A stretch of 64,000 bases of DNA from Pontixanthobacter rizhaonensis. Lineage in GTDB: Bacteria > Pseudomonadota > Alphaproteobacteria > Sphingomonadales > Sphingomonadaceae. Location of the stretch: assembly GCF_012972675.1 (NCBI RefSeq), contig NZ_JABCRE010000002.1, positions 609,001-673,000 on the forward strand, read 5' to 3'. Positions within the stretch are counted from its first letter, which is position 1, and every line of letters begins with the position of its first letter. Made by a program: the position numbers and the translations under genes. Below, in pieces: positions 17,541-25,481 of this stretch. The notes under the pieces were generated by a model that was not told where the DNA came from, made no database searches, and saw only the letters and a program-made list of their open reading frames with translations.

Positions 17541-19157
17541 ATGACTGACAGCACATTGATCGATACCGCAAAAGCATCCAAGGCATGGCCATTTCAGGAG
17601 GCTCAGCGCCTGTTGAAACGGTTTCCCAATGGAAAACCTGATGGGTCGCCTATGCTGTTTGAAACAGGTTATGGCCCCTCGGGTTTGCCGCATATCGGTA
17701 CTTTTCAAGAGGTTCTGCGTACTACCTTCGTGCGCCGCGCATATGAAGCTTTGACCGGCGGTGCGCCGACCCGTCTCGTCGCATTTAGTGATGATATGGA
17801 CGGTTTGCGCAAGGTGCCGGATAACCTACCCAATCAAGCCATGCTTACCGAAAATCTGGGTAAGCCGCTGAGCCGTATTCCTGACCCGTTTGAGAAGTAT
17901 GAAAGCTTTGCCGCGCATAATAATGCGATGCTGCGGGCATTTCTTGACCGGTTCGGGTTTGAGTATGAATTTGTGGCCGGATCAGACCGGTATAATTCCG
18001 GCGCATTTGATGACGCGCTGAAGAATGTATTGCGCAATAATCAAGCCATCTTGGACATTATGTTGCCGACATTGCGTGCGGAACGCGCAGCGACCTATTC
18101 ACCGATTATGCCGATCAGCCCGACCACCGGGGTGGTCTTGCAAGTGCCGGTAGAGGTTGTTGATGCTGATGCAGGCATGATCCAGTTTACCGATGAGGAT
18201 GGATCGGTGATCGAGCAATCGGTATTGGGCGGCCAAGCTAAGCTGCAATGGAAAGTCGACTTTGCGATGCGCTGGGTGGCGCAGGGTGTCGATTATGAAA
18301 TGTACGGCAAAGATCTGACCGATACGGGTATCCAGTCGGGCAAAATTGCCAAGGTACTGGGCGGCCGTAAGCCCGATGGGTTGATCTACGAATTATTCTT
18401 GGACGAGAATGGCGAGAAAATTTCAAAGTCGAAAGGCAACGGCCTGACGATTGATGAATGGTTGACCTATGGCAGCGAGGAATCGCTGGGCTTCTACATC
18501 TTCCCCAACCCGAAAAGCGCAAAGCAATTGCATGTCGGCGTCGTCCCGCGCGCGGTCGACGAATATTGGCAATTCCGGGAACGGCTCAAAGATCAACCGC
18601 TGGATAAGCAGCTGGGCAATCCAGCGTGGCATTTGCTGCGTGCGAATTCCAAGATTGACGGACCCGATGCGCCAGGTGCTGGCGACAAGTTGCCTGTCAC
18701 ATATGGCCTGTTGCTCAATCTGGTTGGTGTTTTGGGTGCAGAAGCCAGCCGCGACCAAGTTTGGTCGTATCTTGCCAATTATATCGAGGATGCTGACCCC
18801 GCCAAACACCCATCCGTCGATGTACTGGTGGAAAGCGCGCTAGCATATAACCGTGATTTCGTCGCACCTACGCTTAAGAAACGGCCACCTGTCGCCCATG
18901 AAGCAGCTGCTCTGCGGGCGCTTGATTCGGCTCTGTCTGAAGCTTCAGCGGATGCGGCGCCTGAAGATTTGCAAACCATGATCTATGAGATCGGCAAAGA
19001 CGAAGAATTTGGTTTTGAAAATCTGCGAGATTGGTTCCGCGCGTTGTATGAAACACTTCTTGGTTCTGAACAGGGACCTAGAATGGGTAGCTTTATCGCG
19101 CTGTATGGAATTGAGAATTCGCGGCGATTGATTGCAGAGGCGCTGGCCTCACAATAG
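17541..19157 (+). CDS. lysK: Class I lysyl-tRNA synthetase
   Basis: About 538 residues of the class I lysyl-tRNA synthetase, the form found in archaea and alphaproteobacteria in place of the class II LysS of E. coli. The HIGH-type signature is GYGPSGLPHIGTF (His at about 51) and the KMSKS-type loop is KISKSKGNG at about residues 292-300. It charges tRNA-Lys in the cytoplasm. The ATG at 17541 (MTDSTLID) is chosen over a GTG further upstream because the intervening residues are not family-like. It ends two bases before the convergent 2OG oxygenase gene. Upstream lies the spacer with repeated AAAGGTCACA. Confidence 0.92.
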   Translation: MTDSTLIDTAKASKAWPFQEAQRLLKRFPNGKPDGSPMLFETGYGPSGLPHIGTFQEVLRTTFVRRAYEALTGGAPTRLVAFSDDMDGLRKVPDNLPNQAMLTENLGKPLSRIPDPFEKYESFAAHNNAMLRAFLDRFGFEYEFVAGSDRYNSGAFDDALKNVLRNNQAILDIMLPTLRAERAATYSPIMPISPTTGVVLQVPVEVVDADAGMIQFTDEDGSVIEQSVLGGQAKLQWKVDFAMRWVAQGVDYEMYGKDLTDTGIQSGKIAKVLGGRKPDGLIYELFLDENGEKISKSKGNGLTIDEWLTYGSEESLGFYIFPNPKSAKQLHVGVVPRAVDEYWQFRERLKDQPLDKQLGNPAWHLLRANSKIDGPDAPGAGDKLPVTYGLLLNLVGVLGAEASRDQVWSYLANYIEDADPAKHPSVDVLVESALAYNRDFVAPTLKKRPPVAHEAAALRALDSALSEASADAAPEDLQTMIYEIGKDEEFGFENLRDWFRALYETLLGSEQGPRMGSFIALYGIENSRRLIAEALASQ

Positions 19158-19159
19158 GC

Positions 19160-19828
19160 TCAGCCCCATTTACGCGTGCGGTACCATTTGGTGATGATGT
19201 ATTTGGTGCCTTCCTCGACCGGAGTGCCAGCATGCAGTGTCTTTTCATTGGGCACACCCGATGGGTCGGCATTGTTCCACGCCAGCAATACACCAGGTTG
19301 GGGGGCGATGTTCATTTGCAGAGTGGTGAAATGGGTGGAGCCACCTTTTTCGACCGCGTTAAGAAAAATCATCGCGGTCCAACTGCGTTGGCCACCATTC
19401 TTCCGTTCCATTTTCCAATATTCTTGGTCGGTGTAAAACCAGTCATTATGCGCCTTGAACTCTTGTCCGGGCAGATAGCGTTGCCCTTGGATCGCTTCGC
19501 CGCATTCCGCCTTGATGCCAAGGAAGTCATCAATTCGGCGGCTGATACCGGCCACAAAGGGATCGTGCGGATCAAGGTTGCCGGAAAACGAGGTGCGAAA
19601 GCCGGTTGAATACGCCTGATCATAGAGTTCGCTGGGCTTGGCCACCACGTCGATCATCGTGACCAGTCGGGTGCATTCTGGTGCTGTCAGAAAACCGCCG
19701 ATTGCATAAATCTCTGCCTCTTCCGTTGGTATTTTATAGGCCTTCGGATCGTCCTCTAATCGAGCTCTTACAGCGGCTCCTACACGTTTGAGGGCGTCAC
19801 GGTCGGGAATTGTTGCTGTCTTGGCCAT
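19160..19828 (-). CDS. 2OG-Fe(II) oxygenase, prolyl 4-hydroxylase-like
   Basis: A 222-residue non-heme iron dioxygenase with a double-stranded beta-helix. The iron ligands are in FKAHNDWF (HxD) and TLHAGTPV (distal His), with the 2-oxoglutarate-binding basic residue in KYIITKWYR. The segment RSWTAMIFLNAVEKGGSTHF is typical of the prolyl 4-hydroxylase alpha-subunit family. It has no signal peptide, so a cytoplasmic protein or peptide target is likely, but the substrate is unknown. A terminator-like hairpin lies between it and the upstream gene on the same strand. Confidence 0.85.
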   Translation of the reverse strand: MAKTATIPDRDALKRVGAAVRARLEDDPKAYKIPTEEAEIYAIGGFLTAPECTRLVTMIDVVAKPSELYDQAYSTGFRTSFSGNLDPHDPFVAGISRRIDDFLGIKAECGEAIQGQRYLPGQEFKAHNDWFYTDQEYWKMERKNGGQRSWTAMIFLNAVEKGGSTHFTTLQMNIAPQPGVLLAWNNADPSGVPNEKTLHAGTPVEEGTKYIITKWYRTRKWG

Positions 19829-19887
19829 GGCGGGTTTTTAGCAGGACTGATTGCTGCATCAAGCGTGGGATTTGCAGCCACTAACGC

Positions 19888-19920
19888 AAAACGCCCCCGC
19901 CAATTAAGGCAAGGGCGTTT
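19888..19920 (-). terminator. Rho-independent terminator after the RcnB-like gene
   Basis: AAAACGCCC pairs with GGGCGTTT across a short loop, with further pairing between CCGCC and GGC. On the minus strand it lies 20 bases beyond the stop of the RcnB-like gene and before the start of the next gene. T-tract is short on the minus side. Confidence 0.55.
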
Positions 19921-19940
19921 CATTTTTAGGAGTGACGAAC

Positions 19941-20933
19941 TCAGTAGAAGAAGTCGTGAACCACATCCAGCACTTCGCCAGTGTAGATATTCACCAACAC
20001 TACGTCGTCATAGTAGCGCACCCAGCGATAGGGGCCGTACACTTCTGGCAGGCGGTAGGTCCAAGGATCATTGACCCAATACCGGTTTCCGAAAAACACC
20101 GAGTCGAGGAAAAATCCAATATTCACTCGGCTATAACGGTGGCCGCGGAACGGTGCATAATAGCGACCAAGGCGGAATGTGTTGCGGTTATACCGGCGGT
20201 GGTTGTACCAGTTATACCGGCTGCTTTTACGCCATTGGTTACGGTTCCACCGGCGGTAATCGCGCCGTGTTTGGCTGCGATCCCTGCGGTAGTCGCGCCT
20301 GGCGTCTCTTCTATAGGTACCGCGAGCGTCTCTGCGTACATCCCGCCGAGTATCCCGTCTGGCATCGCGACGAGTGTTTCTGCGATCATTCCTCGCCGAT
20401 TGTTCGCGCACACGGTTGATATTTGCGTTATTTGCACGGCGGTTTGTTTGTCGCTGCGCCCGCCGATCTTGACGATTGTCGACGCGGTTCTGCCGTCCAT
20501 CCACCCTCCGCTCAACGCGGCGGTCACGGCGTTCAGTCGTCCGCTGTCTAACATTCTGGCGTTGAGCGTTGCGTTGGCCCGAATCTACACGGTTTTGGCG
20601 GCGCTCGGCCCGTTGGCGGCGCTCCGTAGGCACGACGGCATTGCCGCGCATGTTGCGTTGACCATCACGGGCAGCTTGACGGCCTTGTCGAATTCCTTGT
20701 CTTTGGCTGCGATTTTGTTGTCTAGCCTGCTGCCTCTGACTGCGATTCTGTTGTCTGGCTTGCTGGCGCTGGCCGCGATTGGCTTGGCGCGATTGCTGGC
20801 GATCACGATCGCCGCGTTCCGCGCGTTGGGTCTCAGCCGCAGCGGCATTCGCTGGGGCAGGGGCTGCGATCATTGCCATCGCCAGAGCGAGAGCTGAAGC
20901 GCTTCCTGCGGTAAGTAGTTCTTTAATAGTCAT
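19941..20933 (-). CDS. Exported RcnB-like protein with long Arg/Gln/Asn-rich region
   Basis: A 330-residue exported protein. It begins with a signal peptide ending near APANAAAA. The C-terminal 80 residues (RLGRYYAPFRGHRYSRVN to the end) resemble RcnB, a periplasmic protein linked to nickel and cobalt homeostasis. Between them, residues of about 35-245 form a low-complexity segment dominated by Arg, Gln, Asn and Asp, including two consecutive copies of QQARQQNRSQR and a series of RRDxRRD units. The result is an extremely basic mature protein, far longer than E. coli RcnB (about 110 residues). A terminator follows. No rcnA or metal transporter is adjacent, so a metal role is uncertain. Confidence 0.8.
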   Translation of the reverse strand: MTIKELLTAGSASALALAMAMIAAPAPANAAAAETQRAERGDRDRQQSRQANRGQRQQARQQNRSQRQQARQQNRSQRQGIRQGRQAARDGQRNMRGNAVVPTERRQRAERRQNRVDSGQRNAQRQNVRQRTTERRDRRVERRVDGRQNRVDNRQDRRAQRQTNRRANNANINRVREQSARNDRRNTRRDARRDTRRDVRRDARGTYRRDARRDYRRDRSQTRRDYRRWNRNQWRKSSRYNWYNHRRYNRNTFRLGRYYAPFRGHRYSRVNIGFFLDSVFFGNRYWVNDPWTYRLPEVYGPYRWVRYYDDVVLVNIYTGEVLDVVHDFFY

Positions 20934-21123
20934 GCGGCTCTCCGGTTCGTTGCCGCGCCCACCTTGCGGCCCTGTTGATGACTGTCTTCTAGTTCATCTA
21001 AACTGACCTGAAACTGAACAAAGTGTAAATGCTTATGTTAATTTTGAGGGCAATTATTCTGAATGATTCGATTGCTCAGCGGCATCATTGACTCTTCGGT
21101 GTTTGCTCTATCAATGCAGAATT

Positions 21124-21714
21124 ATGAACATGTCATTTGATACCGTTGTCCAAGATATACAGGACCGCTTGGGCGTTGCTGTGCGAAGCCGCAAGTCACC
21201 TATGCACACCCCCGTGATTGGAACGTCCGATGGTGATTTGAGGGTAATGGTGCTGCGCGAGTTTAATGCTGCCACCTATCAACTGCGCCTCCATACTGAC
21301 GCACGAAGCCCAAAAATCGGTCGTATCGCAAACGATCCGGCGATGGCGGTTTTGGCATATGATGCAGAAGCGAAGGTCCAAATCCGGGTGCGCGGTGTTG
21401 GCGCTGTCAAAACGACAGGGGCGGATATTGATGCTATCTGGGACGAGGCGACAAATTTTGCGAAGCGGTGCTATCTCGCCGAACAAGGGCCGAGCAGCGT
21501 AAGCGCGCGGCAAACCTCTGGATTGCCCGGTTGGGCGGAAGGCATCAATCCAACGGCTGACCAAATCGCGCCAGCACGGCAGAACTTTGCCGTTCTTTAT
21601 ATAACCGTCACTGAATTTGATTGGCTGTACTTAGCCAATACCGGGCATCGTCGTGCCAGGATCACCATCTTGCCAGATCGGGCTGGATGGAAGGGGGAGT
21701 GGCTGGTCCCTTAA
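21124..21714 (+). CDS. Pyridoxamine 5'-phosphate oxidase-like FMN-binding protein
   Basis: About 196 residues of the FMN-binding split-barrel fold, resembling the Alr4036-like group of PNPOx-related proteins. Visible are TYQLRLHTDARSPKIGRI, a barrel strand MAVLAYDAEAKVQIRVRG, and the C-terminal FDWLYLANTGHRRARI. It lacks the full PdxH C-terminal substrate signature, so it may not make pyridoxal phosphate; related proteins bind flavin, heme or F420. The ATG at 21124 (MNMSFD) fits better than a start at 21088. It is convergent with the CheY-like gene. Confidence 0.75.
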   Translation: MNMSFDTVVQDIQDRLGVAVRSRKSPMHTPVIGTSDGDLRVMVLREFNAATYQLRLHTDARSPKIGRIANDPAMAVLAYDAEAKVQIRVRGVGAVKTTGADIDAIWDEATNFAKRCYLAEQGPSSVSARQTSGLPGWAEGINPTADQIAPARQNFAVLYITVTEFDWLYLANTGHRRARITILPDRAGWKGEWLVP

Positions 21715-21741
21715 ACCGATCGCTTTCGGAAGCTATGCGAT

Positions 21742-22266
21742 TCAGGCAGCGCCGATATTCTCAAGCTTTGCCATCAAGCTGGCTTGATCGAACGGTTTGG
21801 TCACATATTCATCTGCGCCGACATTGATGCCCTTGTGAATTTCCATCGCGCCCGATTTCGTGGTGCAGAACACAACTTTGGGTTGCGAAGGCACATCCAA
21901 AGCGCGCAAGGCCGCAAGAAATTCAATGCCGGTCATCACGGGCATGTCCCAATCCAGAATGATCAGATCCGGCATCGCCATTTGGCACTTATGCAAGGCT
22001 TCTTGGCCATTTTCCGCTTCAGCAACTTGATACCCGCGCGCTTCGACGATCTGGCGTGCGACCTTGCGGATCATCCGCGAATCGTCGACCAGTAAGCAGT
22101 GGCGTTCAGGCCCTGCATAGGCAGCTGGACCAGCTGGCCGTGACGGTGAAGTCCGCCTGCCATAGTGCAGGGGCGGCTGCGGCGTTCCGGTGGATTGAGT
22201 GGCATTGTGCGTAGTATGGTTCGAGGCGCGGTTCTGCTCTGCTGCCGCCGGTGCCTTTAACGGCAC
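21742..22266 (-). CDS. CheY-like single-domain response regulator
   Basis: At least 174 residues. The C-terminal 120 form a receiver domain with the acidic pair in CLLVDDSRMIRK, the phosphorylation site in LIILDWDMPVMTG, the Thr in VVFCTTKSG and the Lys in YVTKPFD. The N-terminal 50 residues are a Pro/Ala/Asn-rich linker. No output domain follows, so it should act by protein contact, as CheY does. The start is problematic: the GTG at 22266 has no ribosome binding site, and the frame stays open upstream without another ATG, GTG or TTG. An ATT at 22350 lies seven bases from GGGGAGG (see findings). It follows a small gene on the same strand. Confidence 0.85.
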   Translation of the reverse strand: MPLKAPAAAEQNRASNHTTHNATQSTGTPQPPLHYGRRTSPSRPAGPAAYAGPERHCLLVDDSRMIRKVARQIVEARGYQVAEAENGQEALHKCQMAMPDLIILDWDMPVMTGIEFLAALRALDVPSQPKVVFCTTKSGAMEIHKGINVGADEYVTKPFDQASLMAKLENIGAA

Positions 22267-22337
22267 TGCAACGGCTGGTGCTGCGTCCGGCTGCTGGGCG
22301 TCATTATCCGGTTGATCCGGCAGGCCATTACGTTTGA

Positions 22338-22610
22338 TCAGATTGTGAATGGGACGACCTCCCCATGTTCTTTCACAGCGAGCGGCGAACCCGACAGTTC
22401 TTCCTCACCCTCTGTCTTGCGAACGTGCAGGAACGGTACCCAAACATCACCGTAATCAGCCTTCTGATACCACAGATCAAGCACATCATAAGACGCCCAG
22501 AAACCGTTTGGCCCTTGCAGGCGAACACCTTCCCCGATCCGGGGCACCACAGCGAACTTAAACCGCTCGTTGGTTTGGTGGGTTTCGTTCTGAATTTCGA
22601 TGTCGATCAC
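22338..22610 (-). CDS. Small conserved-looking protein of unknown function
   Basis: About 90 residues if the GTG at 22610 is the start (VIDIEIQNET...), with AAAAAGGGAC upstream. The frame is open to an ATG at 22739, giving 133 residues, but that extension lacks a ribosome binding site and looks non-coding. The protein contains FKFAVVPRIGEGVRLQGPNG and a aromatic-rich core WASYDVLDLWYQKADYGDVW, with no signal peptide or membrane segment. I do not recognise a named family. Its stop lies near the probable translation start of the CheY-like gene, and it supplies a strong GGGGAGG within its last codons, suggesting the two are translated together. Confidence 0.65.
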   Translation of the reverse strand: MIDIEIQNETHQTNERFKFAVVPRIGEGVRLQGPNGFWASYDVLDLWYQKADYGDVWVPFLHVRKTEGEEELSGSPLAVKEHGEVVPFTI

Positions 22611-22795
22611 GACCGTCGTCCCTTTTTCTAATGATGGTAGAGATAGGGTAAAATGCTTGCCGAAAAGCAAACAAAGTCTTGCGCCGCCATTAACCTTAAA
22701 TTGAGTATTTGGGTTGGTATGGCCCGGAATATCGGCCATTCATTCGGATGCCAGAACTGCTTGAGTTCCGGCGATGATATGGGCATTGGGGCGGC

Positions 22796-23182
22796 GTGAA
22801 CCGGTTCCCCGCCTTGTTGGCCTGCTTGGCTATGATTGTGACCACTTTGGTCCCGTCTGGCTTTATGGCAGCACAAGCAGCGGATGGCACGATCACCATC
22901 CGCGTGTGTAACGCAGGGGCTGCAAACAGTCCGAAGATTACACCTGATAACCCGCTCTATGAAACGTATCTGATGCTTCAGCAATCTGAGCATGGCAGCA
23001 GTGATACCGATCCTGATGAAGAGCCATGCGATATGGGCACCGCCCCGATTGCAGACATGGCGGGTTTCGTACTGACGCTGAAACAACCGGATCACCACAC
23101 ACCGCAAAGCGCGCCTACGAATATTTTGACGGGGATTTTCCCGTCCGGTCTGCCGCCATCCACCGGGCCGCCTGCTTCCTGA
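22796..23182 (+). CDS. Exported DUF2946-like small protein
   Basis: A 128-residue protein starting at GTG 22796 with GGGGCGGC upstream. It has a signal peptide (MNRFPALLACLAMIVTTLVPSGFMAAQA) followed by ADGTITIRVCNAG, which is the pattern of DUF2946-type proteins. Cys, Met and His are scattered through an acidic middle, and the C-terminus is Pro-rich. DUF2946 genes often lie next to copper-related outer-membrane genes, and here the next gene, 54 bases on, encodes a Met/His-rich beta-barrel. A role in periplasmic copper handling is an inference. Confidence 0.65.
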   Translation: MNRFPALLACLAMIVTTLVPSGFMAAQAADGTITIRVCNAGAANSPKITPDNPLYETYLMLQQSEHGSSDTDPDEEPCDMGTAPIADMAGFVLTLKQPDHHTPQSAPTNILTGIFPSGLPPSTGPPAS

Positions 23183-23236
23183 CACTTCGCATAATTCGGG
23201 CAGTTTGCCCGCCATTACGAATTTCAGGATTTTACC

Positions 23237-24331
23237 ATGACACACAGTACCCGTTTTGCGAGCGCGCTTGCGCTTGCCACCACGCTTATTCCCTTCACCG
23301 CCGCACAGGCGCATGATGTCTACGCAGATGACCATGCCCCGATCGGCGTTATGGCCGACCATGCGCATAAGAAGGGCGAATTTATGCTGTCTTTCCGCGC
23401 GATGCATATGGAAATGGAAGGCAACCAGATCGGCACCAATGATGTTGATGCCGATACCATCGCCACCACCATTCCCAACCGGTTCTTCGGCGCGCCAGGC
23501 CAGCCGCCAACCTTGCGGATCGTGCCCACCGAAATGCGGACCGATATGTATATGCTCGGCGCGATGTATGCTCCGTCCGATGCGGTAACGCTGATGGTGA
23601 TGGGCAATTATATCGAGAAGGAAATGGACCATATCACTTATCAAGGCGGTATGGGCACCACGCAGCTGGGCACCTTTACCACCAATCCCAAGGGCTTTGG
23701 TGATACGAAAGTCGCGGCGCTGTTTCCGCTGCTCGGCCATCCTGATGCCAAAGATGACACGCGCGACGAGCTGACCCTGAAAGCCGGTGTCAGCCTGCCG
23801 ACCGGATCGATTGAAGAAACCGCACAGATACTGACTCCGATGGGGGCAACGCCCACTGTGCGTGTGCCCTATATGATGCAGCTTGGCACTGGCACTTGGG
23901 ATGTGGAACCTGCGCTGACATATAAAGGCCGCCGCGGCAAAATGGGCTTTGGCGTGCAGGGCAGTGCATCGATCAAGCTGGGTACCAATGATGTAGGCTA
24001 TAGCTTTGGTGATATTTACGAAGGCACCGCATGGGTCAGCTACCGGCCTGCACAATGGGTCAGCCTGTCTGGCCGGGTAAAGGCGCGCACGATGGGGCAA
24101 GTGGAGGGCATCGACCCCAGCATTGTGGGGCCTGTGCAAACCGCCAACCCCGATTTCCAAGGCGGCGAGCGGGTTGATCTGATTGCCGGTGTCAACTTCG
24201 TTGGCACACATGGCGGGTTGGCTGGCCACCGGCTGGGTGTGGAATTGGGCAAGGCTGTTTATCAAGACCTCAACGGCCCCCAAATGGCGGGCGATTGGAT
24301 GCTGACTGTCGGCTGGCAGAAGGCGTTCTAA
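23237..24331 (+). CDS. Outer-membrane beta-barrel 'transporter'-like protein, Met/His-rich
   Basis: A 364-residue exported protein with a signal peptide ending near TAAQAHD. The mature part consists of alternating strands ending in a C-terminal aromatic (WQKAF), as in outer-membrane beta-barrels of the group often labelled MetA-pathway/phenol-degradation 'transporter'. The N-terminal third is unusually rich in Met and His (AMHMEMEGNQ, RTDMYMLGAMY, MVMGNYIEKEMDH), which suggests copper or another soft metal. It follows the DUF2946-like gene on the same strand and probably shares its transcript. Transport activity and substrate are unproven. Confidence 0.65.
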   Translation: MTHSTRFASALALATTLIPFTAAQAHDVYADDHAPIGVMADHAHKKGEFMLSFRAMHMEMEGNQIGTNDVDADTIATTIPNRFFGAPGQPPTLRIVPTEMRTDMYMLGAMYAPSDAVTLMVMGNYIEKEMDHITYQGGMGTTQLGTFTTNPKGFGDTKVAALFPLLGHPDAKDDTRDELTLKAGVSLPTGSIEETAQILTPMGATPTVRVPYMMQLGTGTWDVEPALTYKGRRGKMGFGVQGSASIKLGTNDVGYSFGDIYEGTAWVSYRPAQWVSLSGRVKARTMGQVEGIDPSIVGPVQTANPDFQGGERVDLIAGVNFVGTHGGLAGHRLGVELGKAVYQDLNGPQMAGDWMLTVGWQKAF

Positions 24332-24573
24332 TTCATGGTAAGGGCGGGGCGTTGCGTTAACCAATGTCCTGCCCGACACGTTAAGTGCTGTAGGGAAGGG
24401 ACACATGGGACACAGTCTAAGGGATATTTATTCTTGTAACCTTAGAACGGGATAAAACGGCAACGTATCGATAAGAAAGAGCGATTTTGAGAGTAGCAAC
24501 GGCGTTGATTGTAGGAAAATCACAGCGTTCTAGTGTCTAACAGCACAGCCATTGGCGCCAGCTTGCAAAAACG

Positions 24574-24587
24574 TGTTAGCGCTATCA
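24574..24587. promoter_or_regulatory. LacI-type operator upstream of the LacI-like gene
   Basis: TGTTAGCGCTATCA is a near-perfect palindrome centred on AGCGCT, with one mismatched base pair. It closely resembles the TG-TAGCGCTA-CA operators bound by LacI-family sugar regulators in Caulobacter, Xanthomonas and sphingomonads. It lies about 55 bases before the LacI-like start codon. Confidence 0.6.
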
Positions 24588-24600
24588 TACAGATCGTGAT

Positions 24601-24613
24601 GTGTCGCTGACAC
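24601..24613. promoter_or_regulatory. Short palindrome GTGTC-GCT-GACAC
   Basis: A perfect five-base inverted repeat between the LacI-type operator and the start codon at 24642. It could be a second regulator site or a small leader hairpin. The rest of the 310-base spacer from 24332 holds no gene I can support. Confidence 0.3.
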
Positions 24614-24641
24614 TTCGATACGGGGAAGGGGATAGTTCGCG

Positions 24642-25460
24642 ATGAGCCAAATTTTATTGCTGTCGGACAATGTCAGTAAAGATTATGTGGAACGTATTGT
24701 CACAGGGGCAGCTGGTCCGCTGGACCGTTCTCGATATTCGTTGGTCGCCCGCAATGTGTACGGTTCAGACGTTCAAGTTTCGGACTTGATTGACGATCAG
24801 CACGTATCTGGGGTTATTTTAACACCACCACTATCTGATTTGCGACCGCTGCTCAGTTTGCTGGAATCTCGAAAACTTCCATTTGTGCGTATTGCGCCTT
24901 TGCTGGATCTGGATCGTGGCTCATCAGTGACAATGGATGAATTCACTGCTGCAAACGCCATCGGGAAACATCTGATTGAGAATGGACATCGCAAAATTGG
25001 CTTTATCAGGGGGCCAAAAGAACATTTGGTCAGCATTCGTCGGTATAATGGCTTTGCAGGAGCCTTGGGCGGTGCCGGATTAAAACTGGATGAGAATTTA
25101 ATGAAGGTCGGAGATTTTTCGCGGCAATCCGGCCGTGAATTGGCAAGTAGCTTTTTTCAATCCGACGCAACCGCTCTTTTTGCCAGTAATGACGATATGG
25201 CACTTGGTGTTATGGATGCCGCACAGGCGTCAGGGGTATCCATTCCACTGGATATGTCGATTGTCGGCTTCGACGATAATCGTGAAGCCGCACGGGCAAA
25301 CCCCGGTTTGACGACAGTCCGTCAGCCATTAGGAGCGATGGGCGTACGCGCAGCAGAATTGATTATCGAACGATGCCAAGGCACCAATCTGTCAAATGTG
25401 GTTGAAGAAATTCCGTTTGAACTCGTCAAACGTGGATCTGTTGGCCAGGTCGAGAATTAA
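24642..25460 (+). CDS. LacI-family sensor domain without DNA-binding domain
   Basis: A 272-residue protein equivalent to the periplasmic-binding-like sensor half of LacI/GalR regulators. Family features are SGVILTPPLSD, the segment GSSVTMDEFTAANAIGKHLIENGHRKIGFIRGP, RRYNGFAGAL, ALFASNDDMALGVMDAA and VGFDDNREAARANPGLTTVRQPLGAMG. The roughly 60-residue helix-turn-helix and hinge helix are absent. An in-frame TAG at 24633 blocks extension, and GGAAGGGG precedes the ATG, so the short form looks genuine. I found no HTH remnant in other frames upstream. A LacI-type operator lies just upstream. It may be a stand-alone sugar sensor, a dominant-negative partner of a full-length LacI, or a decayed regulator. 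Confidence 0.85.
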   Translation: MSQILLLSDNVSKDYVERIVTGAAGPLDRSRYSLVARNVYGSDVQVSDLIDDQHVSGVILTPPLSDLRPLLSLLESRKLPFVRIAPLLDLDRGSSVTMDEFTAANAIGKHLIENGHRKIGFIRGPKEHLVSIRRYNGFAGALGGAGLKLDENLMKVGDFSRQSGRELASSFFQSDATALFASNDDMALGVMDAAQASGVSIPLDMSIVGFDDNREAARANPGLTTVRQPLGAMGVRAAELIIERCQGTNLSNVVEEIPFELVKRGSVGQVEN

Positions 25461-25481
25461 ATCCAACGCCTGGCCCCACCT

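Noticed and set aside
22628-24406. 592-residue minus-strand frame
   Set aside because: It is the antisense shadow of the DUF2946-like and beta-barrel genes, with an irregular His/Arg-rich translation and no domain.
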